NCBI GenBank assembly: GCA_964057225.1
Contig: OZ059899.1
Span: 11,470,001 to 11,534,000, forward strand
DNA: 64,000 nt
Direction of reading: 5' to 3'
Source of the DNA: Auanema rhodensis
Lineage: Eukaryota > Nematoda > Chromadorea > Rhabditida > Rhabditidae
In this document: one piece after another, positions 36,626 through 51,100 of the stretch
Layout: each line of letters opens with the position of its first letter
Numbering within the stretch: position 1 is the stretch's first letter
The notes under the pieces: model-generated
Seen by the model: only the letters and a program-made list of their open reading frames with translations
Told to the model about the DNA's origin: nothing
Databases searched by the model: none
Program-made: the position numbers and the translations under genes

Positions 36626-37220
36626 GTATGTGTCTGTAGTTATATTCTCTGTTGAAATGTAAAAAGAACAAAAACTAGAAAAAGTATGTTCATATGATAT
36701 GATTACTAATTTTCAGTTAAAAGTATGTAATAGTTTCTTCAGCTGTCTCACTTCCACTACTCATGTAATATTTCTATTTCATTTTTGCAACTGGGCGTAT
36801 TCAGGTGAGAGCTCTTCATTATATAGGTGAATTGATAAGAAGATTGGAATAGATAATGGTCCTTTTAACATATCAGCTACTGAATCAACAAGCATTTCAA
36901 TCAAAAGTTTACTTTCCGATCAATGCTTAAACGTTTAAGATATTTGTCATTTTTTATATTTTGTAATATTTCAAGAAAAATATCTCATATATTATACAAA
37001 TTTTTTTTAAAATTAAATATGAAATTTAAAATATTCGAACTGTTTGTAAACATCAGATGACATAATTTTTAATTTTTATTCTAAAAACTTTTATCTTTTT
37101 AAAAATTAGATATTTAGAACATAGATTTACTCATCATTGAATTCCCTATACTAATAGTTACTTGTTATTAAAATTTTACAAATGAATAATGTTTATGATT
37201 TAATTAATTTTTTTTTCAGA
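36626..37220. other. Upstream region of the repeat-protein gene
   Basis: AT-rich, no gene. It ends in a TTTTTTTTTCAG acceptor at 37208-37219, one base before the next start codon, a likely trans-splice site. Confidence 0.5.
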
Positions 37221-39259
37221 ATGAGGGCGTTTTTCTTACTAGTTTTGTTAGTTCTGTCGTCCTTAGCAATGCCAGGGAAACTACCTGATGAACTTGATAA
37301 CGAACCCACACCTGAGACACCAACCGACACATCTGATGGCGGATCCACACCTGAGACACCAACCGACACATCTGATGGCGGATCCACACCTGAGACATCA
37401 ACCGACACATCTGATGGCGGATCCACACCTGAGACATCAACCGACACATCTGATGGCGGATCCACACCTGAGACATCAACCGACACATCTGATGGCGGAT
37501 CCACACCTGAGACATCAACCGACACATCTGATGGCGGATCCACACCTGAGACATCAACCGACACATCTGATGGCGGATCCACACCTGAGACATCAACCGA
37601 CACATCTGATGGCGGATCCACACCTGAGACATCAACCGACACATCTGATGGCGGATCCACACCTGAGACATCAACCGACACATCTGATGGCGGATCCACA
37701 CCTGAGACATCAACCGACACATCTGATGGCGGATCCACACCTGAGACATCAACCGAGACATCAACCAAAGCACCTTCTACTACTAAATTACCATATGTTA
37801 ATGTATACTATGCAGGTAAGTAAAATCCTTACGCAGAAGAAATCTAAAATCTTTACAGATTTCAGTTTCTCATGTGATTTGGAAAAATCCTGTGTTTATG
37901 AATACAAGTTGCCTCAAAACAGTCCTCAGTTCCTGGCTACTGAGCAAAGCAGAATTGATAATTTTAATAACACTTTTATAGGAGACAAAAATGTGAGTAT
38001 TATTCATAATTGTGTAAAATGACATTAATTGCATGTTTCTGTAAACTATATTTATATTTATTCTTGTTTTAGAATGCTACTGGCCTAATTCAAGCTTATA
38101 CGAATATCACTTCTACACCTCAAACCGAGCTGGAAGCATTACAGAAAAGTCTCGATGAAGCCCAACAGTATGTTTCACCGTATGCTGACGAATAATACAG
38201 TTATTCAACTGCATTTAACCTTAAAAGCTCTTCATTTATGATAATCACTTTTTTAAGGCAATTAGACAATCTAAATTCGATATTAGATCAAGTTGAAAAA
38301 AATCAGGCGGACACCCAAACTCAAATAAATATATACCAATACTATGTGAATCAAATTATGCAAGATCGTCAGTCATGTCAATACCAATGTTTGAAACGTA
38401 GGATATCTGCTTTGTATATTTGATTATCAAGTATATTTGTATTTTCAGCTACCGATCCTTCACCAAGTCGTACGTTATAATACTATATATAATAATTGTT
38501 GTATTCATAACGAAATATTAGCCATTTTCATATAATAATAATCTATCTTTTCTTCCGAAATTGCTTACTTTTCTACGTTTCAGCTACCACTCCTGTATCT
38601 ACTACCCCATCACCGTGTACGGACGAATTAATGGAGCAGTGCAAAAATACATGCCTGGTAAATGATCAAGGAAAGCCATACTGTTCTCAATGCCCAGGAA
38701 ATTTGGATGGATCTTTATTATGTAAAACAAGTATGTGTATATCGCTAAATGTTTTTTTAAATCAATTCGTATGTTACTTTATTGTTTTTAGGTGGCCCAG
38801 GAGAAAACCAGAAAGCCTATTACGGACGATTCGTATCTCCTGGTTTCGATGTGACAAATGGCATCAGAGATGAACATCCATATGAAGCTGGCACAATTTA
38901 TAGTTGGAAATTAGATGGAAATGCAACTGTAAATCTGATCTTATCTTAATTCAAAAACATTCGATTTTTGTTTAGGTTACTACTGTTAACAAATTAAGCA
39001 TTACTGAACCAACTTCGCTTTTTATTAAAGCAAACGGTGTTAAAGCAAAGTAAGTTCTCAATTGAAAAATTCTCAAATAAACCATTAATGTTGTTAATTA
39101 TGTTTATTTTGCAGCATTAAATCAGAAAATACATTGAAAAGCCTTTTTCAAACCTATAATGGTCCATATCTGATCACTTTGACAATTGGAAAGGTTAATG
39201 ACAACAGTACGGAGTTTGATTTCTACCTTGAACCAAAAGAAGAAAAGTTCATCTTTTAA
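37221..39259 (+). CDS. Secreted mucin-like protein with 13-residue tandem repeats
   Basis: The start at 37221 is set by the acceptor ending at 37219 and by a signal peptide (MRAFFLLVLLVLSSLAMPG). Exon 1 runs to 37815 and encodes eleven full plus one partial copy of PETSTDTSDGGST, the first two with PETPT. About eight further exons follow (37858-37992, 38073-38169, 38257-38399 and others, ending 39259). They encode a short coiled-coil-like region (QTELEALQKSLDEAQQ, QLDNLNSILDQVEKNQ), a Pro/Thr linker, a cysteine-rich segment (CKNTCLVNDQGKPYCSQCPGN) and a C-terminal beta-rich domain (YYGRFVSPGFDV to DFYLEPKEEKFIF). No membrane span is seen after the signal peptide. The Thr/Ser-dense repeats are probably O-glycosylated, giving a mucin-type cuticle, gut or surface protein. 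I do not recognise the C-terminal domain; CUB-like is a guess. Confidence 0.75.
37305..37755 (+). repeat. 39-bp coding minisatellite, 11.5 units
   Basis: CCTGAG recurs every 39 bp from 37311 to 37740. Copies are almost identical at the DNA level, including silent positions; the visible change is ACACCA versus ACATCA separating the first two units from the rest. This points to recent expansion or gene-conversion-like homogenisation. Both antisense frames are also open across it purely because of the repeat. Confidence 0.95.
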
Positions 39260-40789
39260 CTAAATTTTTTACAAAATGTTCATTTATTTGTATTAAATGT
39301 TTTCAAAATCTAAAATTCTTCATTTCTTCTGTCACATCGTTATTGCTATCTAATTCTGAAACCAGACAGATTTCAAAAGTACATATAAAATAATTTCATA
39401 AAGAACGATTGTTAAGCATAATATATGAGCTGATCTTGAAACATTTTAATTTTGAATTACACTTTATTGACACCAAAACTTATTTAATTTTACACAATTA
39501 TCATAATAGCTGATAACTTCTTCATGTTTATGAAGTTATCGGACAAATGCTTTTGAAAAAATGATGAGACAACTATAGAAAGATAAAAAAATTAGAATTT
39601 CTATAATGATGTATATCCTGTAGATAATAAGACAGGGAGAAGAAAAACAGAATGGAAAGGGTACATGGAAAATGGAAATATTTCTCTGAGTATATGAGAA
39701 GTTTCACGAGCAGTTTAGAAGACAGTTTCAGAGTTTCATGCTGGAGATATGCTTCAAAAAGTTTGAAATAATCTTTGCAAGCAAAGGACAAGAAGAAATC
39801 TCAGGTTTCATAGGCTAGAAAGACAAACTTCATGTATACGAGATGAATTCGTTCCAATGTAATGAGGGAATTGGATCCTAAGAGGTGGGCCTAGAAATGG
39901 GTATTAACTTTCTAAGAGAAAGACTCTTGGAAGAAAACGTTTATGGAGAGCATGAAAAGTGGACGATAGGTATGAAACTACAACTGAATTGAATTCAATG
40001 GGGTTAAAGAGAAAGATGATAAAAAGATTTATAGAGCTTTGTAGAATAGAAAAAATAATAGTATTGAAGATAGGAAAGAAATTGAAAACTAGAATATATA
40101 TATTACAAGATATTTAAGAGATTATTGAAATTTTACTAAATGTTTGTAAATGAAGATCATGAATCAAATAATAAATGAATTGAAATTTCTCTAACACACT
40201 ATTTAACAATCCAAATATATATTATATAAATGAAAGTGATTTTGAAATAAAAAAGAAAAAGGAAAGGAAACAAAGGAAACTATGAATAGTTACAGTGTGA
40301 ATATACGAATACTACACCCCAAATACATACCTATACATGAGTAGTTTAAACATCTAATACTAACACGTCTTTTAATATACGATTTAAATGCTTTTTGTTT
40401 GTAAAAATGTATGTTTTCTGTTTCTCTGATGGAGAATGAACGTGATTAGGTATATGAAGTAAGCTGTCAGCAAAAAATGAAAGTATATAGATTCGGATGA
40501 TGAATTTGCTCATAATTGCTTTGATGGATTATCAGACACAATGAGGCGGAATTGCAATCTACTTATCTTATATGCTTAACTATCGAATGCATGACTTCGG
40601 ATGCTTAAGATGACGCATTGTCAAGCTTATTGAGCGTCACAAGTAACTTCTGGAGTTGTTGACGTTGTTAACTGGCTACTGGGCACATGATCTGCCAAAA
40701 ACCTGGACCATCTCTCTTTATGGCGCATTTGTATGAGTTCAAAGTCGATTGACGCTAGCTGTACACAGGTCACGCTCTTCTTCAGCTCA
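39260..40789. other. Intergenic, no gene seen
   Basis: AT-rich. The only longer open frame (39573-39791, minus) has biased, non-coding composition. It should contain the 3' ends of the two convergent genes. Confidence 0.5.
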
Positions 40790-41548
40790 TTACGTAGTTG
40801 AAGAAAACGAATCTAAACTTTTCAAAGATGAAACCTCAAAACCATTAGAACGAACCTCAATTTGTAAGCGATTTTCATTAATTTCTTGAAGTTCTTTCAT
40901 CCAAACACAAACTTGATGATCTACCAAAAGAATTTCTTCTTCCAATATGGCCAACTCCGCTGCTGAATCTAAAAATCCGAGAAGTGAGTTTTCAAAATTC
41001 GTTTGATGTCTCTTACGTGATTTTTCATCAATGATTTTCCTAATCTGGGCATGTTTATGACGCAGAAATGTAGCTGTTTCTCCCAAAATTTCGAGTTGAG
41101 CATCATTTTGGGATAACTCACGACTGCATTCGGCGAATTGTCTGCAAAATGTCCAGTTTTGAATGATGAGCAATTGACCCAGTTTAGACTTTTTTCGACT
41201 TTTTATGATTCATCTCTCATTTTTGAAGCTTTTCATTTACGATAATGACGAAAAAATGAATATATTATCAAGATAATCTATTTTATTGATTATAATTTAT
41301 ATTATATATTATTAATATCTCATAAGATATGCACATTCTTAAAACTAACTCACCTGCATAAATCTTCATGTTTTTTACACGTGGCTTTTATTTCTTCCAA
41401 TTCAACATGGCCATCATGTGACTATAATAAAGAATATATTTAATTATATCTGAGAAAGAATTTCAAATTTTCAAATGTTTTACAGAAAAATTTCAAATAT
41501 TTCTAAAGTTAAACATGCCTTCACTGTCCTATACATGGGAGGAGCCAT
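40790..41548 (-). CDS. Unrecognised 149-aa helical protein
   Basis: Three exons on the minus strand, 41548-41519, 41421-41354 and 41141-40790, total 450 nt in frame with the stop. The first intron uses a GC donor (AAG|GCATGT), the second GT-AG. The product starts MAPPMYRTVKSHDGHVELEE. It is almost wholly helical and charged, with heptad-like stretches (QNDAQLEILGETATFLRHKH; LDSAAELAILEEEILLVDHQ; MKELQEINENRLQIEV) and a Ser-rich end (SSLKSLDSFSSTT). There is no signal peptide or membrane span. Size and build resemble small coiled-coil subunits such as those of BLOC-type complexes, but no family motif confirms that. Confidence 0.62.
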
Positions 41549-44500
41549 GATCGCGATCTAAGAACCTTTGATCCTAAGGCTCCTGAAACGGAAATAAAAT
41601 TACTGTAATTCATCATGTGCTAAGGTGTATATACAAAAGATTTAAAATATTATATGATTGTGATAAAGAAATGAATAGGACCTCCTGAATAAATGCAGAA
41701 ATATGTAGATATTTCTATAAAAACTGAAAATAATGGTAGGAACTTTGGCCAAACAGCCAACCAGAACTCAGTAAAATTTACTTGTACATACAATTTAAGA
41801 TGAAAAAAGGAAGAAAACGAATTGCTAAGAAAGGAAGTTCAAGAGCAGATAGACGAGAGTGCGAGAGATATAAAAGAAAGAGTTGCGCAGGCGACAAAAT
41901 AGATCCCGAGGGATAAAGAGAGAGAGAGGGGGGATAAAATTCCGAGAGACGAATCAGGCTATTCGGACCATCATCCTATGTCTCCTGGTAAATCCGAAAA
42001 TGCTTCCGTTTTCTAAACCGAGCCGATCTGTTTGCTTTTATTCGATTCTTTATGCTTCACTCGGTTACGTTTGATACATAGCAGTTAACTTATAGTCAAT
42101 AGAAATTAAAAGAAAGATTTGTATTTTCTCTTGATACAGCAAGTAAGAGAGAAATGTGAAGAGCACCGTAGAAGAGAGAGAAGGCATGATGATATTAGAA
42201 GTAGCTCAGAGTAGTAGCACCATCCATATAGAACATTTGAACGATTGCATATCTGAAAAGGTATGCTACATCACACTATCGTTTTGATTAGCAAAGGAGT
42301 AGAATTCATTTTCTTTACCCAACTCTTTACATGCTAGCTGGCTAGTTGAAGGAAGAGTGTGGGTTTGAAAAAAGAAAATACTTCCTGCTAAGCATTCGCA
42401 ATTTCCATTCACAGGATAAGACTACAAATTTGCTTCCGAAGCTGAGAATTTTCTAGCAAAAACAAAGGTACGAACTGATTACGGTAGTAATATTATGTAC
42501 TTCTTGAGAGAGTTTGATCTAAAGAATAAGTCTTTTCATGTGCCATGCAGTGCATAACGCTATACTTGTGTGAGAATATAAGAAAATATACGCAAAAATA
42601 AAAATAATACTCTCTACTTTACTTTAGGAAATAACCAAGAATTATTCTAAAATTTTAAAATAATTTGGAGACTAAGGGATGAACACAGAAAGAGCGACCT
42701 ATGAGAGCAATTAACAAAGAAATAATTAAATTATTCGCTTGAAGTATCACGCAAGAACTCCCAATCTCGTTATGAAACCCTGTTTTTGAACGTTGATTGG
42801 CACGTGAGAGGTACGCAAAAAAGATGGCCGAGAGAGAAAAAAAGAAGAAGAAGCAATAGGAAACAGAGCAAAACGAAGGAGGAACAAAATTACTTTACAA
42901 TCAGATAAAGTAGTATTGGACATGTGTCGGATAGCTAGAATGAAACGATATTGAAATGTAATTTGTAAGAACGAGACAAATGCTGTGCAGGCAATTATTT
43001 CGCCTGAGGGCAAAAAGCAGCAAAGGCTTTTGGAAAGCCAGGTGCTACATGTAGCCTGTCTACTAATCACTTTTTTTCATAGACGAGTGAGATCATTTCG
43101 ATCATGTAAATTGCTGTATTATCGTAAAGTATTACACCGATTTCGAACTGCTATCAATTAAAAACGACAAGCAGTTTGTGTGATGTAAAAAAATAAAACT
43201 TAATCTTTATCAAATCGATGAAATTTAAGCTTTTTTGACTAGTCTTCCATGTCACTCATACACTTAAACAGACACGCATACACACATGTACAAACAGTTT
43301 TACAAGATCTTCATTGAGGCATTTACTTATATTTCGTTGAAATCTTGTTAATTTTCTTCATATCTTCAAGTATTGTTTCTATTCTCTTTCATACCTCAAG
43401 TCTTATAGATAAACATACTAAAACATACTTAAATGAACCACAAATATAGATAAGAATACATTTTCTTATAAATCAGCAAAAAGAAAATGAACAATTTGAA
43501 CTGACACTGAAACAGATCAATCAAACCATGCCGTATGTCATGGTGGGGAATGTCTAATCTTCGAGAATCACTTGCTTTGACGACATTTTGTCTATCCAGA
43601 ATCAGTCCATAGACAAAAACGTCGTTGAGCTCAAATATGGGCAAGACCAGAGACATGACAAAGTCCAAAGTCTGACCTACTACGAATGGTCTACCCCGAA
43701 TCCCTCTTCTCTCATTTTCTTCATTCACATTCCTCTATCTCTTTGCCTTTCCTTCGCTGCCTTCCTTTTTTTGCAACTTTTTTTGGTCCCAGAAGAATTG
43801 GGGTCTGCAACACAATAGCAAAAATGGACAGAAAAAATGAGTCAGAGTGCTTTGAAATGATAGGATTATGATGATATATCAGATTGTACTGAATTGTCTT
43901 TGGAAGCAAAATCCATTTTCATTATTTTCAATTAAGTACAAAAAACGTCATTTTCAAATGTGCGAACTTCGCAACATCTTGTTTCATTCGTTGAGAAGAA
44001 GAAGAAAAAAAAGTTGAAAATTTAAGAGCATTAATTGAGAACAATTAATTAAGAAATGAAGCAGAAGGTGTTGAGTTAATGACCACAAAGAAGACATAAA
44101 GTCCGAGTTTCTTAAAACAACTGCTTGAATTTATTCTTTTTTATTCGCACACATAAGCTCTTTCGCCGTACTTTATATTACTCTCCCTCTATCTTTATTT
44201 TCCTTTTTTCATAACCCACCTCTCAATCTCAATCCTCTTTCTCTTTCTTTTTTTTTCCAGTTCTCTCAATTATTAATTTAGAAAAGAAACAAGAGTTAGA
44301 GAGAGAGGAAAAGGGTTGATATATAGAGCAAACGATTTATGAAAAGAGAAAGAGAAAATAAAATGACAGGAAAAGGAAGCAAAAATTATAAAACATATGT
44401 AATGAAGCGAGAAAAAACACTTTTTGAAACACGCTTGGCTGTTTCATCCACGATTTAGCTGATTGCTTCCCCCTCCTTCTCAGCCACCCGCAACTTGGTA

Positions 44501-47500
44501 TACATTACCTTAAAATATTTAATATCAAAGTAAATATTGCAAGACAAAGTGTATACATTAAAGAGAAGATAAGTAAACCAAACTTGCAAAGGAAATATAA
44601 ATTTTAAAATTTTCTTTCATCGCAAAAAGCTATGAAAAATATAAAAATTAGTATTACTGTTTATTCGTTTAGCTGTAAGAAGGACATGTCAATCTAATTT
44701 TCATTTTTTTCAACAAAAGCCGAATATGAATAAATTATAACTTTCGTTCCATGAAAAGCTACAAATCATTATATTCATTGTAAGAACAAAGTTTTTATTT
44801 TTGAACATTTTTTCTGCTACATGATACGAGCATTTAACTATAAGTAAACTATATTATATATAATATAAATTAAAATAAATGTTATATTCTTATAAAATAT
44901 ATCTGAAATACTTGTGATGTACTCATGTATTCATGTTAAAAGCTAAGCTACAATCTGTTTGATTGAAGCAAAGCGATTAAATGCGTAAAATCTAAAGTTC
45001 TTGAGCGTTTAATTGAAATAACAAATAACAAATACTAGAAAAAATCATAAAAATTTTCATAAAATATTCACATAATCCATAATTCTTATATAGTTAATAC
45101 GAGCAATAATGGAATAGTAAAGTTTTATTATCTATAATTATGAATATTTATCAGTATTCCAGAAAATCGCTAACGACAAAATCGTGAATGTTTTTTATTG
45201 TAAAGTCTTATTATGAGAATTCTATCGGCTTATTTAAGCTTATAATTTAGAGAATGTGGGGAAGTTTTTCAAAAAATTGAGACAAAATAAAGGAAATTAT
45301 GAATTAAGCTGCAGTACACTCTGAATTATGCCAAATCCATTGGATGAGGCAGCAATGATGAACTGGCAGAATTCACACTCAATATGCAGCATTTAAATGC
45401 AAATCTGAAAACTTGAACATCACAGTGTGTTCAGGTGAATAACTTGATAAACGTTTGAGAATTCGAATGATGATATAGAGAGATTCGTAGTTTTCTAATT
45501 TTACGAAAAATGCTGTCAAAAGATGTTATAGAAGTAGAGAAGACTAAACTGAATGTTAAATAAACAGAGGCAAACCAGTAACTTAGTAAAGAAAAGTAAG
45601 AAAGATGATCTGACTACAATACAGAAACTTCAGCTTTGATCGAGGATTGGTCTAGAACGTAAGAGCATTGTTACGTTAACCAGCTGAGTCTTTGTCTCTA
45701 AGCTTGAAGACCGAACAGCAAATTGAAATGAAAACTAAGACCACAACCTATACAAAGGCTTGTACAGCCTATACAGCCCTTAAAGCAAGTGAAGAACAAA
45801 GCGTGAATAGAGTAAGTATGAATGTAAGTGAGACAAAACCAAATCTGAAGCAGAAAAAGCTGACCAAAAGACAAGCCATTAGCTATTGCCTCTTGTGCTC
45901 ATAAATAAATAACTTGAAGTCAAAACGACTACATATAGCATATAAGAGATGTGATATGATATGGTTGTCTGAATACGATCAGATCAACAGATGTAGTGAA
46001 GAGCCAACGCAAATGCCACTTCATATGATTGAAAATGCTAAGAAAATTCGAAAAAAACATTTGTGCTTCTGGTGACGACGAAGGCTGATGCATGCAGATA
46101 GCCATTGGGTTTGCGTTCCAAGTACGAAATGCTACTTCAACAACTCTATTCCGCTAAGTGTTCACGAAGGGGGTGGAGATGCTCGGAAAAACTACGTAGG
46201 AATAGATTTTGCCATGCTCTCTTGCCGTTAACTTCTCTTTGCTCTAAGTATATCCAATCTACTCTTATCCATATGCTCTGTTTCATATTCTCTTTCTCGT
46301 ATCCGGTAATACTTGACAGCGAATGTTTTTTATTCATTTGAAGCATAGATCGAAGTACTTTGTCCATCAAAAGAAAGGTAAAATGTTTAAAAAAGCTGAA
46401 GACAACCATCAGATAGAAGCAAATATAAACTGAAAATTTTCTTATCTCATAGTGTTCAGCTAAAAGAAGGATCATAAGAAGAGAAAAATTATGAATTGCG
46501 AAGTGGAAAAGAATGAGAAACAATCTTTCAACTCTTCTGTTTCTATACACTTAGTTTTCATCTTGTTTTTATAATAATTGATGAGAAAAAAATAAAAATT
46601 AGATTATTCGAGATTATGAGAATACATAACGCATACATATTCACATTTTTTGTCTTAGAGAATCATAAGGAATGACCAAAAATGAAAGTTCAAAACATCA
46701 AATGGATATGGAGATGTAGTCTGAAGTACATATCGTATATGGGCTTCGGTCGAATTACATGGAGACACAGGTGCTCTTATGAAAATGGACAGAATGTACA
46801 TAACCCTTCGTTAACATGATTGATTAAGAATGTCTGAAAGGGCAAAACTCAAAGAGTTCAAGTTTAGTGAAACTGCATGGTAACACATGAAAAAAAGAAA
46901 TGGATAGCAAACGAAAAGGATAAAAACTAGGGAAAGAAAGTGCAAGAGACTAGGAAGAAAAGAGAGAGCGAAGACAAAAGCGAGGACGAAAGAGGAAGAA
47001 TGAGAGAGTGAATTACAGAGAAAGAGAGAGATAATATATGAAAGAAAGATGAATGGGATACATAGAGGAAGAACAGAGAGCAATATAGAAGGAAGACAAG
47101 TAAAAAAACCACAAAAAAATTCAAAAAAAAAAAAAAGAAACTAAAAAGAACAAAAGAGCTGATGGGAATACAGCAAGACTATTGGGCAATGCTGGTAATT
47201 AGACCGAAAAGATGGATATAAGCTTAACAAAGTCCATATAAGGCTTTTGAATACTTCAATTTGATATTCAAATGTTTGCAAGAAGAAAAAACTTTAAAAA
47301 AAAGTAATGGCGACAGAAAGAGAGAGAGAGGGAGAGAGAGAGAGAGAGAAATAAATTTTTAGTTCTGATTGTGAAGCCTAGTTGAGAAAGTTTATAAAGT
47401 TAAGAAAAATAATGGTAAAATTTCAAGCCTTTATACTGATTTTATTAGAAAAAGTAGGCTCTAAAATTTTCTATTTTCATTTGAGTAATCTCTTTGATAG

Positions 47501-48157
47501 GAAATTGCTTCGTTTTATAAAACTAGTAATTTATACTATTAGCTAAAACAATATTCTGATATTTGATAACTTATCCTGATTTTAATGGCACATAAAACTT
47601 CCTTATGACATATATTATGATAACTATGTATGTAAATAAGCTGAGAATCTAATGTTGTATGAATGTATACTATAGGTAGAACTAACAGTATTATATTTGT
47701 GAGAATGTATGTTGAACTCGTAGTTGAGTAAGCAGCACTTGCATGAGGATATTCAGCGAGAATCCATTAGAATTTTTTGGATGAAAATAAAGACAAATAT
47801 GATGCAATGGAGTTATACAAATCATGTTAGCTCATGTCTGCAGATTTTCAGAAAAAAATTCTATAACATGTTCTAGCTTTTGCTACTTATGATTATGGTG
47901 TTAGGTGAATTGCTTGTTAATGATGATGCAACGACTGCAGCTCAGTTGTAGCAAGTAATCAGGTTATCTACGTCAGAATATCATCTGATGTAATATTGTC
48001 TAACATGCACAAATGATGATGCTGAACGAATATATATGAGGGTAAAGCTGTTTGTACGGATATATCTGAGAATAGTTGAAAATTGAATCGAAAGATAAGC
48101 CCTGAGGCATAATCTGAACATCGGCAAAAGTTGAATGCAAAAATGAAAGATAAAATG

Positions 48158-48159
<2 letters not shown>

Positions 48160-48191
<32 letters not shown>
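48160..48191 (+). repeat. (GA)n microsatellite
   Basis: About 16 uninterrupted GA dinucleotides. Confidence 0.92.
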
Positions 48192-48194
<3 letters not shown>

Positions 48195-51100
48195 GAGAGA
48201 TACATAGATAGGGAATTCATATTGAACGTTATATGCATAACTTGTTCTACATTTTGTCTCTTTATTCGTCTTTTCGTACTCATATGGCTGCTCCTCAGCA
48301 TCTCGTATGATCTATTCGTTCTACGGTTTTTTTCTACCCTCCCATTTCTCAAATTTTTAGGAGTCGTTTGTCAATTTTAGGCAGTCGTCGGTAGAGCACC
48401 GACACGCTACTATCTGATATTAGGTTATGACTTATGAATGTTCAAGTTTAGACACAGACAAAACGGAACGTAGAAGTTTCATTCTGTCTAATAGCTTCAT
48501 GCTTGGGTTTGGCCCTCACCTTCTTTACTGTCGCTTATCAGGCGAGTGCGATCTGGAATATGCTGGTGTACTCGATAAACTATCAAATAACTGAAGCTTG
48601 CACACAACTTCACACTATGGGTGTAGGGAGTTTAGAATATTTTCAACAAAGCTGGTTGCGTATACTATCTAAACTTCTTATAATATAAGTTTTGAATATG
48701 ACATATACTAGTATTTCAAACATTAAAATAATTTCTTCGAAATATGTACGCAATTAATCTCATAATTATATGAATATGAAACATAAATGCACGTAAATAT
48801 GAGAAAATTAGAAAGAGAGGCTCCGCAAAAGGTTTAAAGCTCTAACTAAAGCCTATTGTACAATGTGCAGGGAAATACGAATGATGAGCCATATCTTTGC
48901 CAGACTGCAGTATCAACTTTGAGGATATACGTTGTATTATTATTCAACATTTTCAATAAAATTAAACTGAATTGGTAAATAAGCAAATAAAGGAAAAACA
49001 AATAAGAGTATTGATCAAATTATCAGATTTTTTGTAAATTTAATGGAAAGTAAAACTAAAAATATCACATTTTACCTAATAGATAGTATAGTTTCCATAA
49101 ACAAACGAAGTAAAGCAAGATATATATCTAGGATTTCCCATAGCGATTTAGCCTTAGGGCATATTCAAGTGTTTGTTTTATTTTGTTTTTTTTTTGGTTT
49201 TTATTTTGAAAAAAGTTGGAAAAGATGAGACTGACAAAAAACTAAAGTAATGGAGACATATATTAGCCTGACGTGCAAGCTGTACGATTTTCGGGAAGAT
49301 TCATGCTTAAGAAACAGTATGAGCATACAGGGCCAGCATTATAGGAGGAGGAACTTGTTGGATCAAAGTCTGTAGAGCTTGGAAAGACTTTATCTTTAGA
49401 ATTTCGAAAGAAGAATGAAACTGAAATGGCATTGTTGACGTCATGTGCACACTACTGCATACTCATTGTCAGTTTTTCAGATGAATAGCAGAGACAGTGC
49501 AAATTAGTGTTGGGTGATGAAGAGAAGCCACATGGCAGGCAGATTCTGAATGGACATTGGCATAAAATAAGAACGCATAATCATAAAATCGTTTGGAAAT
49601 TGGGTGCAAGCGAGCACAGCTAAGAGAGTAGTGAATTTGAGACAAGTGAGTACGAAACCATAAAAAAATAAAATAGGAGGAAATTTGAAATAAAAAGAGA
49701 GAGAAAGTTAAGCATTAAAAAAAGAAAAAAATGGGTGATAATGACATCATTAGGCTATTAACTTAATACCTAACCATGTAATGTACATAATTTAGAAATG
49801 AATGTTATTGGAATTTAGATGAACCTTCAAATGGTCAACATGTAAAGAAAAGGTTCAAGTGATATATGAAGATTGAGTTGCAACAATACTTAAGAAAATG
49901 AAAGGCAAACGAAAAGTATAAGAAATTCAAAAGAAAAAAAGAGAGAAAAATGAAAAAAGAATACAAAGAAAAGAAATCTTCTGCTCATTTTGGTCCAATA
50001 GACAGATTATGAAAAAATGTGGAGCTGTTCTAGAAAGGAATACATCAATCTGAAATTGGTAATCTCAGATCTTCTTTCTCTTTCTCTCTTTCTCTCTATC
50101 TCTCTTACTCCCTCTCTATTTTAAGTTTTACCTATATAACTTGCATATGCCATCTTTTTATAATAACAGTAGCAAGTTACAAGTACAAAAGAATATTTGA
50201 AGAAAAGTAATTGAAATAATGAAAAAACTTTTATTCTTTTTAAAAATAAATTATTTGTTTATGATACAAAACTATATATAATCTGATAATATGGCTTGAT
50301 GTTTATGAAGAGCTAAATGTGAAATATAGATGGACATATGAACTCCTCTGAGAGAAAAAGAACAAAAGAGTGACAAACTACATAGAAAATGTTTTTTTTT
50401 CTTTTCAAGAAAAGAACAAACAAAATATAGATGATATTTTACTTTTTTCAGTCATTTTTTTGCTTATTGTTCACTAACAGCATAAAATCAAAATAGTCTT
50501 TATAACCTTTCTTTGTTTTATCTTATCAAAAGTCTCACTTGATTCTCACTACTTGAACTATTGTGTAATCCCTTCGGAATTTCAACCTTTTATTATGCTC
50601 AATATAAGCATTTTTTTATTTCTTTTGAGATATATCGCATATACTACAGGTTTATATCTAATGTCGTTATTTGGCTATGCTTGCACATCCATATAGAGTA
50701 AATGCTGGACGTTTGTTGGGCTGAAGGATAGGCATGTCCGCCGTGACTGCTGGAGAAGGGGGAGGCTGACGATGATGGTGATGATGATGATGACGATGAA
50801 AAAGAAGAAAAAAAAGGAAAAGAAGAGGCAAAAGATGAGAACCATGAGCACTTAAGTAGTGCTCTCGAATTTGGAACACACAATTTCGTATAGTTGCATC
50901 TCATTCTTTCTGTTTCGGCTGTTCTCGTTTTTTTTAATGTATATGTCATCTGCAGACGATGAAGCCGCGGAAAAAAGCCTAAGAGCAGCTCTACAGACCC
51001 AACATGAGTACTACAGAGATGATAAAGGAAGCACAGTCTAGTGGGAACACAAAAATGATAGAAATGAATGAAGGAGAGAAAGAAAGAGAGATAGAAAGAG

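Noticed and set aside
37193-37773. Two long antisense ORFs opposite the repeat protein
   Set aside because: They exist only because the 39-bp unit lacks stops in those frames; no start, signal or splice context supports them.
37288-38022. 244-codon His/Pro-rich plus-strand ORF
   Set aside because: A second frame of the same 39-bp repeat that runs across real introns; the signal-peptide frame from 37221 is the coding one.
46811-47124. Hydrophobic Ser/Leu/Phe-rich minus-strand ORFs
   Set aside because: Composition follows from GA-rich DNA on the plus strand; the two overlapping frames show the same bias.
50667-50949. His-rich or Ser-rich minus-strand frames
   Set aside because: Arise from an ATG/GATGATGA-type repeat at about 50770-50805; they are not supported as exons.
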